A stretch of DNA of 64,000 bases, taken from Cytospora piceicola. Taxonomy: Eukaryota; Ascomycota; Sordariomycetes; Diaporthales; Cytosporaceae. The stretch spans positions 310,001 to 374,000 of the forward strand of contig JALQBC010000007.1 in assembly GCA_023375675.1 (NCBI GenBank), in the 5' to 3' direction. Shown here piece by piece: positions 1 through 13,487 of the stretch (the stretch's first letter is position 1; every line of letters starts with the position of its first letter). A program made the translations under genes and the position numbers. The notes under the pieces were generated by a model, which had not been told where the DNA came from, did not search any database, and saw only the letters and a list, made by a program, of their open reading frames with translations.

Positions 1-3000
1 GCTATCTAAAAACTTCGGCGTGCCAGCCCCCTTGCAGCAATCCATTGTTTCTTCTCGTCAACGACGTCAGGCTTCGGTTGCCCTGCAGACATCTTCAACA
101 CCTACCTCCCAGGGCCCTGGATCGCAGACGCCAAGTAAGGCCGGGCCAAATGGCCCCGAGCCCTCTCACTCAGAGGAGCCCGCAACCGCCCCGAAGGAGT
201 CCACATACAAGAGGCTACGAGCCCCCGAGAAGATGTTGCAGCATACTGTCGATCTTTTTGAGCATGCACGGCGCGACAGCCGCTTACTCATTCCCGGCCT
301 CTTTCCCCAGGGCATTGACTTTGACCAGCTTAGAGCAGACCGTGAGAAGATTGTGTTCAACAGGATGAGTGCTCGGTATAACGAGTTGAAGACTCAGCCG
401 GGGAACCTTGCACACTGGGACACCTCCAAGGAGGCGCTCGCGGTTGATGATACTCTGAGACGCAAGGCCATCATCGAGATGAAGTCAATCGCGCTGTATT
501 CTAAGCAGAGGGCACTGCGGGACAGGATCGGACGGCAAATGATGTGCTATGACAACCTTGCCATGACTACTAACCGCAGCATGTACCGTCGCTTGAAGAA
601 GCAGAGTGTGCGGGAGGCGCGTATTACCGAGAAGCTCGAGAAGCAACAGCGGGATGCCCGGGAGAACCGCGAGAAGAAGAAGCATTCTGACTACCTGCAC
701 GCCGTCTTCAATCACCGAAACGAGATCATGGCATCTGCTCATAGCCAGCAGAACAAGATGGGCAAGATGGGCAAGCTGATGTACAACCACCACTTCAACA
801 TCGAGAAGGAAGAGCAGAAGCGCATCGAGCGCAATGCCAAGCAGCGTCTGCAAGCCCTGAAGGCTAACGATGAAGAGGCGTACCTCAAGCTTCTCGACCA
901 AGCCAAGGACACGCGTATCACTCACCTTCTCCGGCAAACCGATGGCTTCTTGCACCAACTTGCTTCGTCTGTCAAGGCCCAGCAACGAGCTGCTGCAGAG
1001 CGCTACGGCGACGATGCTGGCGAGTTCCTCGAGGAAGCTAGTGACGAAGAAGAAGAGGTCGACGAGGGCAGTCGTAAGATTGACTACTATGCTGTTGCTC
1101 ACCGCGTAAAGGAAGAGGTAACAGAGCAAGCCAACATGTTGGTTGGTGGCAAGCTCAAAGAATACCAAATTAAGGGTCTGCAGTGGATGCTATCCCTCTA
1201 CAACAACAACCTCAACGGTATCCTGGCAGACGAAATGGGTCTCGGCAAAACCATTCAGACAATCAGCTTGATCACCTACCTCATCGAGAGGAAGCAACAG
1301 ATGGGTCCTTATCTCGTCATTGTCCCTCTAAGTACGTTGACCAACTGGAATCTCGAGTTCGACAAGTGGGCACCCACTGTTACAAAGGTGGTCTACAAGG
1401 GTCCTCCTACTACTCGAAAAGTGCAACAAGACAGAATTCGTCGGGGTGAGTTCCAAGTCTTGCTTACAACATACGAGTACATCATCAAGGACCGCAACAT
1501 TCTGAGCAAGATAAAATGGTTCCACATGATCATCGACGAAGGTCACCGTATGAAAAACTCGCAATCGAAGTTGAGCTACACCATCCAACAGTACTACTCG
1601 ACCCGGTTCCGTCTCATTCTCACTGGTACCCCTCTCCAAAACAACCTGTCCGAGTTGTGGGCGATGTTGAACTTCACTCTGCCCAACATCTTCAAGTCTG
1701 CCAAGACCTTCGACGAGTGGTTCAATACTCCTTTTGCCAACACTGGAAGTCAGGACAAGATAGAGCTGACGGAAGAAGAGCAAATTCTTGTGATTCGTCG
1801 TCTGCACAAGGTCCTGCGTCCGTTCTTGCTTCGTCGTCTGAAGAAGGATGTCGAGAAGGATCTGCCTGACAAGACCGAGAAGGTCATCAAGTGCAGGTTC
1901 TCTGCACTGCAAGCTCGGCTGTACAAGCAAATGGTTACTCACCAAAAGATTGCTGTTAGCGACGGCAAGGGCGGCAAGAGTACTGCCAAGGGCCTTAGCA
2001 ACATGATTATGCAACTTCGAAAGCTTTGCAACCACCCTTTCGTCTTTGATGAGGTCGAAAACCAAATGAACCCTGCCAGCATAAGTAACGATCTACTTTG
2101 GAGAACCGCTGGAAAGTTCGAACTCTTGGACCGCATTCTGCCCAAGTACCAGGCCACAGGGCATCGTGTGCTCATGTTCTTCCAGATGACGGCGATCATG
2201 GACATCATGGAGGACTTCCTCAGGTTGCGGGGCATTCAATATCTTCGACTGGACGGTACGACCAAGTCAGAAGAGCGTTCTGAGCTGCTCTATGATTTCA
2301 ATCGGCCGGACTCGCCCTACTTCATTTTCTTGTTGTCCACTCGTGCTGGTGGTCTCGGTCTGAACCTCCAGACTGCCGATACCGTCATCATTTATGATTC
2401 TGACTGGAATCCTCATCAGGACTTGCAAGCCCAGGATCGTGCGCATCGTATTGGACAAAAGAATGAGGTCCGCATTTTGCGTCTCATCAGCTCCAGCTCT
2501 GTAGAGGAGAAGATCCTCGAGCGAGCAAGGTTCAAGCTGGACATGGATGGCAAAGTTATTCAAGCCGGTCGTTTCGATAACAAATCTTCGGAGACTGATC
2601 GTGACGCCATGCTTCGGACTCTACTGGAGTCCGTAGACCTTGCCGAGTCTGGCGAGCAGGAAGAAATGGATGACGAGGAGCTCAACCTCATTCTTGCGCG
2701 GAGTGACGAGGAGGTCATAACTTTCCAGCAGTTGGATGAAGTGAGGTCGAAAGATCTCACATACGGAACCGTTCCAGGGAGCAAGAGGATGCCTCGTCTG
2801 ATGGCAGAGGATGAACTTCCCGACATCTATCTCAACGACGAGAGTCCGGATGCGCCTGAAGACACCGAGGTGGTGCTTGGCCGAGGCGCTCGTGAGAGGA
2901 CCAAGGTCAAATATGATGATGGGCTTACGGAGGAGCAATGGCTCATGGCAGTCGACGATGATGATGATAGCCCAGAAGCTGCCGCCGCCAGGAAGCTAGC

Positions 3001-3895
3001 CAAGAAGGCTAAGAGGGAAACGAATCGCGCCAGGAGGATGGGGGCCAATGGTTCTGAAGGCTCTCCTTCAGGCAGCCGAGCCAGCACAGAAGAGCCGGAG
3101 CCCGAACCAGAGACGACGCCGGTGAAGAAGCGTGGGCGAAAGCCCGGCAGCAAGAACGAGAAGAGGAAGGCAGAGGAGGTTGATGAAGAGCCCCCACAAA
3201 AGAAGCGGCGTGGGCCTCAGGGGCGTCCTAAAGCGATTGCTTCGACCAACGGTGCGGATGGCAAGATCAGTCCTCAACAACGGGGTGTTCTGCAACAGAG
3301 TCTGCGCTATCTCTACGACAGTCTGATGAAGCTGGAGGTCGATGACCCCGAGCCAGAGCCAGATGAGGATGATAAGGACGATGATGATGAGCCACCCAAG
3401 CGTTTGATTATCGGACCGTTCATCAAGCTGCCCCCTAAGAAGGAGTGGGCCGACTACTACGTCGTGATCAAGAACCCGATCAGTATGAACCAGATCGAGA
3501 AGAAGATCAAGAAGGAGGACTACAATAGCTTGAGCGACCTGCGCAGGGACATCGAGCTCATGTGCCAAAACTGCAGAACATTCAATGATGATGGCAGCTT
3601 GATCCACACCGATGCCACGACAATCGAGGTAAGATGATGAACATTCTCATATATCTTCACAGGTCAAATAACTAACGATGACTTGCAGAGATTCTTTGTA
3701 GAGGAGTGTCAGAAGCAGCTGCAAGAGCACTCTGAACTCAATGAGTTCGAGAGCTCGTCCCCTCAGAAGGACACATCGGCTGCGCCGACGACCAGTACCA
3801 GCACGCCGCAGCCAAGAATCAAGCTGATCAACAACTCGGCGAGCAACACCAATGGGGCCAGCAGCGCTGCTCGCAGCGAGGACGGCGATGATTGA
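1..3895 (+). CDS. SNF2/STH1-type ATP-dependent chromatin remodeller, 5' partial
   Basis: Catalytic ATPase of a SWI/SNF- or RSC-type nucleosome remodelling complex, acting in the nucleus. The reading frame is open from base 2, so the N-terminus lies outside the window; exons are <1-3628 and 3689-3895, with an intron ending ctaacg...gcag. In order I see the end of a QLQ-like segment (KNFGVPAPLQQS), a Lys/Arg-rich HSA-like helical region (about 560-860), the helicase core with Walker A DEMGLGKT (about 1230), the DEGH box (about 1535), TGTPLQNN (about 1620), and the second lobe ending QAQDRAHRIGQ (about 2430). A SnAC-like acidic linker follows, then AT-hook-like KKRGRKPGSK, then a bromodomain (about 3280-3760) that the intron interrupts. 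The bromodomain and HSA region separate it from ISWI, CHD and INO80 relatives. I cannot decide between Snf2 and Sth1 without the missing N-terminus. Confidence 0.95.
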
Positions 3896-4958
3896 GGGCT
3901 TTCTCGGGGTTGGTTGACATGTGCGATCGGAGTTTGGCAGGTTGGTTTTATTGCCTAGCAGTGCATTTCTACACATGAGGCGTATGGACGAGTATGATAG
4001 GGAAATACCAAAGGGGTCGGTAGGGGGGGCAATGGACATGAACTGTACTGCACATAGAAATCGGCGCCTCTCTCGGCTGGCGGCTTGTCCGCTTTAGGTT
4101 GTGTGCCCGGTAATGACGACGGTCAGGCCGGGGACGGAGGTAGCACGGAACACCCAGTAAGCTATGGCTGTTTTGTTCCTTGGCTTCAGACGTGGGACGA
4201 GTGTGTTCTGCTTTCTGAGAACTGAATTTGAACGGTCTACACTAGAATCAAATGTATTTTTAATCACAGACATTGACGCGGTTGACGAACGAACGAACGA
4301 ATTGAACAAATAAACGACCCAACAACACAGGAACAAACCGTGATTGGCACCAGCCCCTGACTCCTGACTGCTTGGCTGTCTGGCTGCCTGAGTGGTCAGG
4401 TGAGATTAGTGTGTAAATAGGCACATGCTATATATACCTAGGTACTATTACTGGAGGGGTCCAGAACCGCCCGCACCCGAGTTGCCAGGTGTAAGCTTGT
4501 ACGTAGAGCTTGTAAAAGGTACGTGATACTTGGCACGAACCGCCATAGTAGCCCTGGAGGTTCCCAGGTAACTATGTACTCTAGGCCCACAACGCTTAAA
4601 GGTAGTCTACATATGCGAGTTGGGAGGCTCCGCGTCAACGGGTCCATGACAGGCATTATCTGCGAATGGAGACAACCCTGACCTGGCACTTCCTCCTGGC
4701 CACCTATTCCACCTATTCCGCCTTCCAAGTATTCCACCTCTCGATTCCACCTCTTGATTCCAGCAACCCCCTTTCTTGACCTCTACTTTACCATACCTTA
4801 CCTAATAACCCAACCACAGCCGACCCGATTCAACTCCGTTCCGCCCAAGGCTTTGTTGCTGGAGCATCATATCATACAACAACCCTTTCTTGGGCCTTTG
4901 CTTGCTACCACCTTAATCCACCCCGGTATATTGCCTCGCGCCCTCACCACCACACAAC
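3896..4958. other. intergenic region between SNF2/STH1 and coronin
   Basis: 3' region of the remodeller gene followed by the coronin promoter. The last ~250 bases before the coronin ATG are rich in C and T, as is common in fungal promoters. I see no convincing gene here; the short frames lack family signals. Confidence 0.6.
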
Positions 4959-7259
4959 ATGTCTGGCCGATTCGTGCGCGCGTCGAAGTATCGTAAGTAC
5001 CCCTGCCAGATCCACACGAGCAACAACAGAGTCTACCTTCGAGTGCGGACTGTTCATGACTAACGTCTACATGTGGTGGTCTCGTTCAGGACACGTCTTC
5101 GGCAAGCCCACGCGAAAGGACAACTGCTACGACAACCTCCGAATCAGTAGGAACGCCTGGGACACGAATTTGGTCAAAGTCAGCTTGATTCCGCCGCGAT
5201 CACGATGCCAATGCGACCGCTAACCCACTTGCCCTTTTGACAGGTCAACCCCGAGTTCCTTTCGGTCAATTGGGAGTCTGGCGGCGGCGGCGCGTTTGCG
5301 GTTATACCCCTGAGCGAGAAGGGAAAGCTGCCCGACCAAATACCACTCTTCCGCGGCCACACCGCCGTGGTCTTGGATACCGACTGGTAAGAGTGCCAAC
5401 ATCTTCCTTCCTCACCACTGAAGCCACTCTGGCGCCAGGCAGGCTGGGGCGCGCACTTTCTCTCTTGGTCTGACACATTGACTACCAGGCACCCCTTCAA
5501 CGACCACATTATCGCGTCCGGCTCCGACGATGGCAAGATCTTCATATGGAATGTCCCCCAGGACTTCACCCTCCTCACCGACGCCGAGGAGCCCGCAGAT
5601 GTTGCGCCCGTGAGCAAGCTCGCGGGACACTCGAGGTACGACGAGGCTCCCTGAAGCACGCGAGTCCGATGCCATATTTCTGACACTCACACAGAAAGGT
5701 CGGCCAGGTTGTCTTCAACCCCGCCGCCGAGAACGTCCTCGCCTCCGCCTCCGGCGACTTCTCCATCAAGCTCTGGGACATTGGCACTGGCCAGTCGACC
5801 TTGGCCCTGAAACACACCGACATCGTCCAGTCCCTGACGTGGAACGCAACCGGAAACATGCTGGCCACGACCTCGAGAGACAAGAAGCTGCGCGTGTGGG
5901 ACGTCCGCCAGGAGAAGCCGGCGCATGTCGGCCCCGGCCACGAGGGCGCCAAGAACAGTCGTGCGGTGTGGCTGGGCGAGCACAACCGGTTCGCGACCAC
6001 GGGTTTCTCCAAGATGAGTGACCGACAGCTTGCGCTGTGGGAGCCGGGCAATGACCAGCCCATCGGTGGATTCAACAACCTGGACTCCATCTCCGGTGTC
6101 TGCATGCCGTTCTGGGACGACTCCACCAACTGCCTGTACCTCGCTGGCAAGGGGTAAGTGAAGGCAGCCCGTTAGGATCAGATGGGCGAACTCTGGCTGA
6201 CTTATTTCTGCAGCGACGGCAACATCCGATACTTCGAGTACGAAAACGACAAGTTCGAGTTCCTGTCCGAGTACAAGTCAGGAGACCCCCAAAGAGGCAT
6301 TGCATTCCTGCCCAAGCGCGGTGTCAACGTACGTGCTCAATTACGATCTGATCTACAACAAACCCCTGGCACATTGCTAACTCTAAACACAGCTCCACGA
6401 GAACGAGGTTATGCGTGCATACAAGACCGTCAACGATACTTACATCGAGCCTATCTCCTTCACCGTTCCTCGCCGTGCTGAAACGTTCCAAAACGACATC
6501 TTTCCACCTGCCACAGGCCTCAAGCCAGCCATGTCCGCCTTGGAGTGGGTTTCCGGAACTACAGCACTCCCTCCAAAGATCGACCTCGAGTGTCTTTACG
6601 AGGGCACTACTCCCAAAGAAGTGCCGGGCGACTATAAGCCGGCCGCTGCCGCCCCGGCGCCCACCCCTGCACCCGCTGCCAAGCCGGCCCCGAAGCCAGA
6701 ACCGGCTCCGGCTCCGGCTCCTGCTGCCGCTGCCGCTCCTGCTGCGACTCCTGCTCCGGCGCCTGCTCCGGTTGCTACTCGCGCACCACCACCATCCATG
6801 GCAGAGCAGAAGGGTTCCATGGCTGCCGCGGCATCCAAATTCCAGGACAACGAGGAAGACGGCTCAGAGGCCGAGACGTCCAGCTTCGAGGAGGTACAGA
6901 GGCCGGTGGAGAGGAAGAGGGCCTCCTTCCCCATCCGAATAGACCCCGCCAAGATCCCAGGGGCGGGCCAAGGGAAGATCCCGTCCCCCATCAGGGCCTC
7001 CACGCCGGTCGGGCAGCACGAGCCCTCTCCGATCTTCTCCCCGGTGGTCGAGGGCTCCCTGGAGCAGATCAAGCACCTCCTCGAGACGCAGACCAAGATC
7101 ATCACGGCGCAGGGCGACAAGCTCAACGCGCAGAACGAGGCCATCGGCATCCTGGCCGGCGAGGTCGAGTCGCTGAAGAAGAGGGTCGTGTCGGGGTCGC
7201 AGGAGCAGAGCGAGAGGATCCGGCAGCTGGAGCTGGAGCTGGAGGAGGCGCGGTCCTGA
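4959..7259 (+). CDS. CRN1: coronin (actin-binding WD40 protein)
   Basis: Coronin binds F-actin and Arp2/3 and works in cortical actin patches. Seven exons: 4959-4992, 5090-5178, 5244-5386, 5489-5635, 5695-6153, 6214-6328, 6393-7259, giving 617 aa in a continuous frame. The start MSGRFVRASKYRHVFG and the following CYDNLRISRN are the family's N-terminal signature. WD40 blades follow (for example SGSDDGKIFIW, SASGDFSIKLWD, TTSRDKKLRVWD), then the coronin extension TFQNDIFPPATG. A Pro/Ala-rich low-complexity linker (about residues 410-460) leads to a C-terminal coiled coil (about 560-617) ending in a leucine/glutamate heptad-like stretch, the usual trimerisation and Arp2/3-binding part. Length matches fungal coronins (about 600-650 aa). 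Introns are 57-108 nt. No lesion is visible. Confidence 0.95.
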
Positions 7260-9255
7260 TCTGACGGGAATCTAGACGACGACAAAGTGGACGAATGATT
7301 GAGTGACGATGGGGGAGGGCCGGCTGGGAAATAGTGTGCCTACTGCCTACCTAGCCCAAATGAGAGACTACAATTCAAGGCAAGCCAAGGGAAGCCAACA
7401 GGGCGTGTGCCGTGGTTTTGCTTCCACAACGTGGTGGCATGGATAATCAAGCGGAGGCAAAGGAGAAGCTATGGTTAATGTCAAGGGAACGGGTCTTACG
7501 ACGTCGTTTTACTTTCGATGCGTGATGCACATTGTGAGATTAGCCCAAGGGATTGTTTGCAACTACGGTCCGTCTTCACAACGCGCCCTAGGAACATACC
7601 ATTGATATGCTGTGATTAGCGAAGCCTGACTCTAAGTACATGAGCCCGTCTAGGAATTCCGCTTTTACCCCCCCCCCCCCTCTTCCGGGAAAGGCAAGGG
7701 AAAATATTGAGGCAAGGGGGGAGGGAGGAAGGGAGAAGTAACATGACTATCCGGATGCTATTGTCTGAACTGGCGAGAGGGACAGAGGAAGGGGAACTGT
7801 CCTATCATGTGGATATGGATACCACTATCAGGATGCCTACTATAAAGATGGGAAAGAAGAAGAGGGAGTTCATCCCGCTGTATGGATGCAGTTTGTCCAG
7901 GTAAACGCATGGCTACTCGCCTGTCGATATCGCCACGCATGCTGTAGTAGACGACAATCCCAGCACCAGACTGCGGTTACTCTATCCGGGACACCCGAGT
8001 GACATGGGCGATACTCCTTTGCCAGCGCTGACAGTCCCGTGGCGAACGGTCCCGTGGCGAACGACCCGGCCACTGTTGGAAGTGTGGGTGACAGGAGGTG
8101 AGGGCCGGACCGCTCGCTCCCGCTGAGCTAGCTGGGCCTTAGTCGGGGCCATCTGATTACTTAGTAGCAGGTCACCAAGTCGTTGAAGACCACGGAATAT
8201 ATGCTGTAGTCAAGCGTGAGGCAGCTAACGCCAGTTACGGAGTGGCGGGATCGTTCCACGACCACATCCTAGGGAAGAGCTGACTGTCGGGGATATACTT
8301 GAGCCATGCTATTTTGATAAATCAACCACTGGAGTATTTTCCAGCGTGTAGTCACACATGGAGGAAACAGAACAAACGCATGCATGTTCGTCTTCGACGG
8401 TAACTCGATGTGATGATGACACTCAGGGAGGCCAAAAGGGTTCTTCTTAAATCCCGTTTATTACCAACTTACTACCTCCCAATCCTAGATCCGGCCACTT
8501 CTTGCCTTCGTAGCCTCCCAGATCTTCCGCCGTCCACCCAGGGAATATTAACAGCTTATATACAGGTTTCCTGCCTTCCCTGATCAGATAGATAGATGGA
8601 CCACGATATCCGCCCCACCAAACACAGAGAACAATGCTGCTTCTCAAAAGTGTGACGGTAACTTCTGAAACACGCTCGCTCCCGGGGACTCGAACGTCCC
8701 CCTCACCCAGATGCTTCAGTCACCCCGATATTCTCGTCGGGCAACAGAGACAATAAACCCCGCAGAAAAGAAGAATGTCCCGCAAGGCGGTATGGTATGG
8801 TATCAATCCGTGAAAATGTGCTCAGCCGTAGGGAAACGATCAACTTTTGTCTTTTCCAGTCGACAATACAGCGGGAAAAAGTTGTAAAAAGAAACAGGAC
8901 AGGTAAAAAGGGGTATGGTTCAAAATTCTCAATCCACAAATGAACTCTCAATAATAATAAATAAACGAAAAACACCACCACAAGCTCGCGCTCCACTGAA
9001 ACGACAATCTCTATAACAACTTCCTCAAAAAAAAGGCTGGCTTTGCTAAACAGACTGGCGCGCGACGGCGCCAGACTCCATGAAGCAGATTAATAAAAGT
9101 GATATTTTGGTCGTCAGGATTTTGTCAGGTGTCGTCGGCTTTGCATGACAAAGGGAAATAATTCCTCGGCTGAGGCGATGTGTTGAGCCGCCCACCACCG
9201 TAGGTGGGCTGACCATATAAAGGGGGTGAGTTATCCAGTTCGGGCTTGAAGTCAC
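7260..9255. other. intergenic region, about 2 kb, convergent 3' ends
   Basis: Lies between the 3' ends of coronin (plus) and the ADF-H gene (minus). It contains a run of 12 C residues (7669-7680) and purine-rich tracts but no frame with family signals. A tRNA-like T-arm near 8680-8700 was considered and rejected. Confidence 0.6.
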
Positions 9256-12200
9256 TTAACGACTGAAGGCCGGGTGCTTGCTATGCGCATCGAGGAGAGC
9301 TATCGTAATCTTGGTTAGCATATTTCCTTCGTGTTCAGACTATGCACAAACTTACTGTGCAGCCCATTGAGCTGTTGGGCACGGTCCTGGAAGGCAATTT
9401 GCAGACCAGAGCCGCTCACGAAGTCCAAGCAGACGCTGTTGGGAAGCTCCTGCACCTCGATCTCAGGTGCGTATGGCGCCTTGAATTCGCTGAGATGATA
9501 CCTCTTGAGTTGCTTCTCGCGAACAGACGTGACGCCCTGCACAGAACTGAGGAGCAGGAATCCGTTGGAGTCCAGGTACACCGTTCGTCGTTTCCACAGC
9601 AAAGTATCGGGGAACTGCACGTTGACATCGCCCATGTAGGCGTCGTTGGTAGTCTCAGTAGGGGAAGCAGCGGGTGCCGTCATGACTCGGGTGGGCGGTG
9701 ACATCTGGCGGTCGGCGCCACTCTCCTCAGCCAGGGTTGGAGAGACTGCCGGTGTCGTCTGTTTGCGCCCAGGGCTCAAAGAGCTGGACAGGCGCCGCAT
9801 AAAACGGCTGGCTCGGTTGCCATCCTTTGATTTCTTGTCATCGCCCGACTCGCTCATATCACCGGTGGAAGTTGGTGACAGTACGGCCACTGGTGAAGTT
9901 GCAGCCTCCGAGCCAACAGGCGTGCGCTTGGAGCTAATGCTCAAACGACCCATCAAGGAGCTATGTGCGTGCACGGATTGTGGCCGGGCGCCGCTTGAAG
10001 CGTCCTTTCCAGCCATGGAATCCCGAATGAAGTCCCTCGCCATGGACATAGACGTTCGCTGTCCTGGGCGATGGCCATCTCGAGCTGCTTCCTCAGTTAC
10101 AATCTGAGAAAGGGCCTTCACATCCTTTGACAATCTCCGCTCATGTAGCGACGTCCGTGGTTGCGGCTCTCCAGCATACACCAGAGGCGTTGGCACGGGT
10201 GAAGCATCTGGCGCGGGCATGGCATCCGCAGCGTCATTATGCTTCCGATGATCTATGATCAGTGGCGACTGCTTCAACTCCAGAGGGCTATGTAGTGCAG
10301 GTTCGTCCTGAGGATCCGCAAGCCTAGGAAACGTTTCACCAGGCTCACGAACAATCCGCGCCGTTACGGAAATCGACTCAGGCCTCCCACGCGGTGCGGG
10401 ACCGCTCTCGAATACAGACAACCGGCTGGCCACTGATCCGGACCGTTCTCGCGATGGCTTGACGAAAGCTTCGGGGGAGGGAGAGGCCTCCAGCGAATCA
10501 GCTGGCGACCTTCCACGGGATATGGAACTTGTCCTCTCCATAATCGAAGGAGACCGAGCTCCATCCCTGACGCTGTTGTTCCGGACGGAATAGAATGCAG
10601 ACGATGGCCGATCTTTTCCTGGAGGCGGGGGTGCCGGGGGCCCACCAGGCTTGCCTGCCAACTGCTCGAAAGCCTTGATACGCGATGAGATGCCCATCGC
10701 AAGCTTTGAAGGCTGCCTGGGCTGTAAGCTGGCCTGCTGGGCGAGCTTCTGCTGAAATGCTGCACCGGTAGAGACTGATCTCGTAGCAGAGGGAGGTGCT
10801 TCCCCAGGGGCGACTTGTGGGCTCCGAACTGGAGTCGACACGGTCCGTACAACGCGAGGTGTTGGTGATTCGCTGGGCAGAGGTGGAGTTGCGACGACCG
10901 GGGAGGTGAGGTGTATCGAACTTGAATCCTGGACTGTTGCGAATTGCGGCTCATCCAAGGGCAGAGGTGGAGTGGCGACGACCGGAGAGGCGAGGTTTAT
11001 CGAACTTGTATCCTGGACTGTTGCGGATTGCGGCTCATCCAAGGGCAAAGGTGGAGTGGCGACGACCGGAGAGGTGAGGTTTATCGAGCTTGGATCCTGG
11101 ACTGTTGCGGACTGCGGCTCGTCCAAGGGCTGCTCGTCGAGCTGTGTTGGTTGCTCCTCAGGGAGATCTAGATCCGTTTTGATAGGTTCGGGTCGCTTAG
11201 CCTGCCTCTGGTCACTGGAGGCGCTCTCAGCGTCCATGATGTCTGCAGCATTGGCTAAATCGTTTTCTCCATCAAGAGATTCGGTTGAAGAAGTCACGAT
11301 GGTTGGAATATGTGAGGGAGCAAGAGACTTGCTGGAATCATGCGTTGAGTACTTTGAAATGGGAAGGTTCCATTTTGGGGGTGATGCGGCTGATCCGTCT
11401 TGTGTCCTCTCGGCAGTCTCCACTGAGGCAGGGTCCACCTCATCAATCCTTCCAGGAACCAATGTAACATCCTGTGGGTCCGGCTCCATACTCACGCCGG
11501 CCTGGCCGTCCTGGGGTTCCGTGGCGAATTTGGTTGTTGGAATAAAACTACGTTCGGCGTGCAAATCTCCCTGGACAGTTCCTGCTCCCTGCCCTTGGTC
11601 TCCCTGGGCATCTGGAGATCCTGACTTCTCGGTCTGAGTCGCGTCTCCCTCATTTGCCAGGCTTTCCTTGTTCTCAGCATTGTTTGTGCCGGCAGGGGCA
11701 ACACCGTCAGTCGGTGCATCGACATTTTGCTGCGTGTCAGCTGCTCCAGCGCTCTGCTCATCTTTCTGATCATGAGCATGGATCGTCTCTTCTGTGGATT
11801 CAGAGAGAGAAGATGCTTTAGTTGAGTCCCCAACCTCGGAGAAAGCGGAGTCGGTTTGCGTATGTACAGAGCCATAATCGGTTGGAACAGAGGAAGCGGC
11901 ATCGATGCCATGATCGGTATTCTGAACGGACAGTTGATCGACAGATTCTTCAACCTTGTTGCCCGCGACAGGCAGCATTGCATCTTGGGGCTCTGTCTCC
12001 TCAGCGGCCATCTTTGACTCCTCTTTGTCGGCTGTGATTTCGACCGAAGGCACTGGAGTCGTTTGGGCGCTGGCCATCCTCCTCTTCTCCCTTAGTTGCA
12101 TGGCCTTCATCAAACGGAGCTTCTCGGGTGTTACGGTGTTTTGTTTCGAAGCCGACGGCAGTGACTTCACCGAGTGGGCGGAGCTAGAGGACGGTCTTCG

Positions 12201-13487
12201 GCCGTTGTTGAATGACCCCAGAGATTGGAGACATACAGAGTCCTCAGGAATGGGAACTGGTGCCGCAAGGAATGTGTTATCGGAAGTTTCCACACTGACT
12301 ATCGAGGAGGTGTCATCTGGTGTCTTAGCCTGGCCCTTCTTCCCTCCCTTGAAAGACAATTTAAGGCTCGATGGCATTGATGCGACAGGACGGACGGAGC
12401 TTCCTTGCTTGCCCGCCGAGTCGTTCGAGGGGCGTGGTCCAAGCTTCACTCGTGACTTGCCATGGGCATATGACGAGGAGCTGTGATAGTCCAAGCGCGA
12501 GGACTGAGACGACAGGCGCCTGCCGGTTTCGGTGTCGAAGGACCTGGCAGGAGATGCGGGCCTCGGTATGCCAACAAACGAGGGTATCTCTGCGGTGCTT
12601 GCGAACTGAGATGCTTCAGGCGAAATGGCCAGATCCGAATCGAGAGTAATAGGTGGGCCTGTGATCGGCGACTGCGGCCGAGATTGAGTGGTAGTAATCT
12701 CAGTTCGCTGATCTCCCTCTTCGACTGTCGAATGTCTCTTGGCTTCCCTTTGTTCCTCTTCCTCCTCCTCTGCTATCTCCACCAATCTTACTCGGCGCAA
12801 TGAGCTGGTGGAGGATACGATGGACTCCGTTGTAGTGTGCAGGGAACTGGCGGCCGATAGCTTGTTATCGTTGAGCTCTTGGGCCTCGGTAATCTCCAAT
12901 GTGTTATCGTAAGGGGCGAACTGTTCGCAGACTGCATTGTAATGGACGGCGACTCGAACTGCAGGGGAGAAGGAAGGGGTGCAAGTTAGCGAGGCCTTCG
13001 TGCCAAGGGTATGAAAACTAGGGAACTGGGGGGCACCGTGGGACAGGCCCATGACAACGTGGACAATGAGGGTTGTGAGACAAACCTTGGATCAAGCGGG
13101 AGCAACCCTCGGGCATATATTTGACGATCACATTTCTGCGTCTGTACTTGAGAAATCCGTAGAGCGGGGACGTCTCATCGTAGTTCGCAATGCCGTTGCG
13201 CATCTCGGCGATACCACCATCGCCCTGGGATAGGATCTGGACCTCATCGCGACTGGCATACTTGAGCAGGAACCTGTGAAGGCGGATGACTGCCAGTTAG
13301 CAACACTGCATTGCAGGGCCGTGCACGCATATTTGTGTTTGCGATGGGACGCGAAACCGAACACCATATATGCGCAATTCGTCCGTCCACAGGGCATGAA
13401 CAATAGCACGTACCATCGTCCAGGCTCGGCGAGCGCGGCGTCGTGGGCTTCCTTGACCTTCGCATCGTCCAGTCCGTTTAGCGACAT
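9256..13487 (-). CDS. ADF-H (cofilin/drebrin-like) domain protein with PH-like C-terminus
   Basis: Probable actin-associated adaptor. Exons in transcript order are 13487-13414, 13273-13086, 12958-9356 and 9299-9256, giving 1302 aa; all four join in frame and the last intron contains a gctaacc branch point. Residues 1 to about 125 form an ADF-homology domain (MSLNGLDDAKVKEAHDA..., FLLKYASRDEVQIL, YGFLKYRRRNVIVKYMPEG, then RVAVHYNAVCEQFAPYD). The middle ~1000 residues are low-complexity, Ser/Pro/Thr-rich and probably disordered, with acidic runs, many RxxS-type sites and three tandem 28-residue repeats. The last ~110 residues (LLWKRRTVYLDSNGFLLLSS, then QIAFQDRAQQL) look like a PH-type fold; this is my inference from the pattern. 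Known fungal proteins share this ADF-H-plus-long-tail plan, but I do not recognise a standard gene name. The true C-terminus differs from the unspliced frame because of the short last exon. Confidence 0.85.
10875..11126 (-). repeat. three tandem 84-bp repeats inside the ADF-H gene
   Basis: Unit starts fall at 10875, 10959 and 11043, exactly 84 bp apart, with few mismatches. Each unit encodes 28 residues containing LDEPQSATVQD and SPVVATPPLP. Near-identity at DNA level indicates recent in-frame expansion. Confidence 0.95.

Noticed and set aside
8660..8710. tRNA-like T-arm (gggacgttcgagtccc on the minus strand).
   Set aside because: There is no A-box, no acceptor stem and no cloverleaf in the surrounding 90 bases, and the TTCGA loop is not framed by a proper 5-bp stem. 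It is just a short palindrome.
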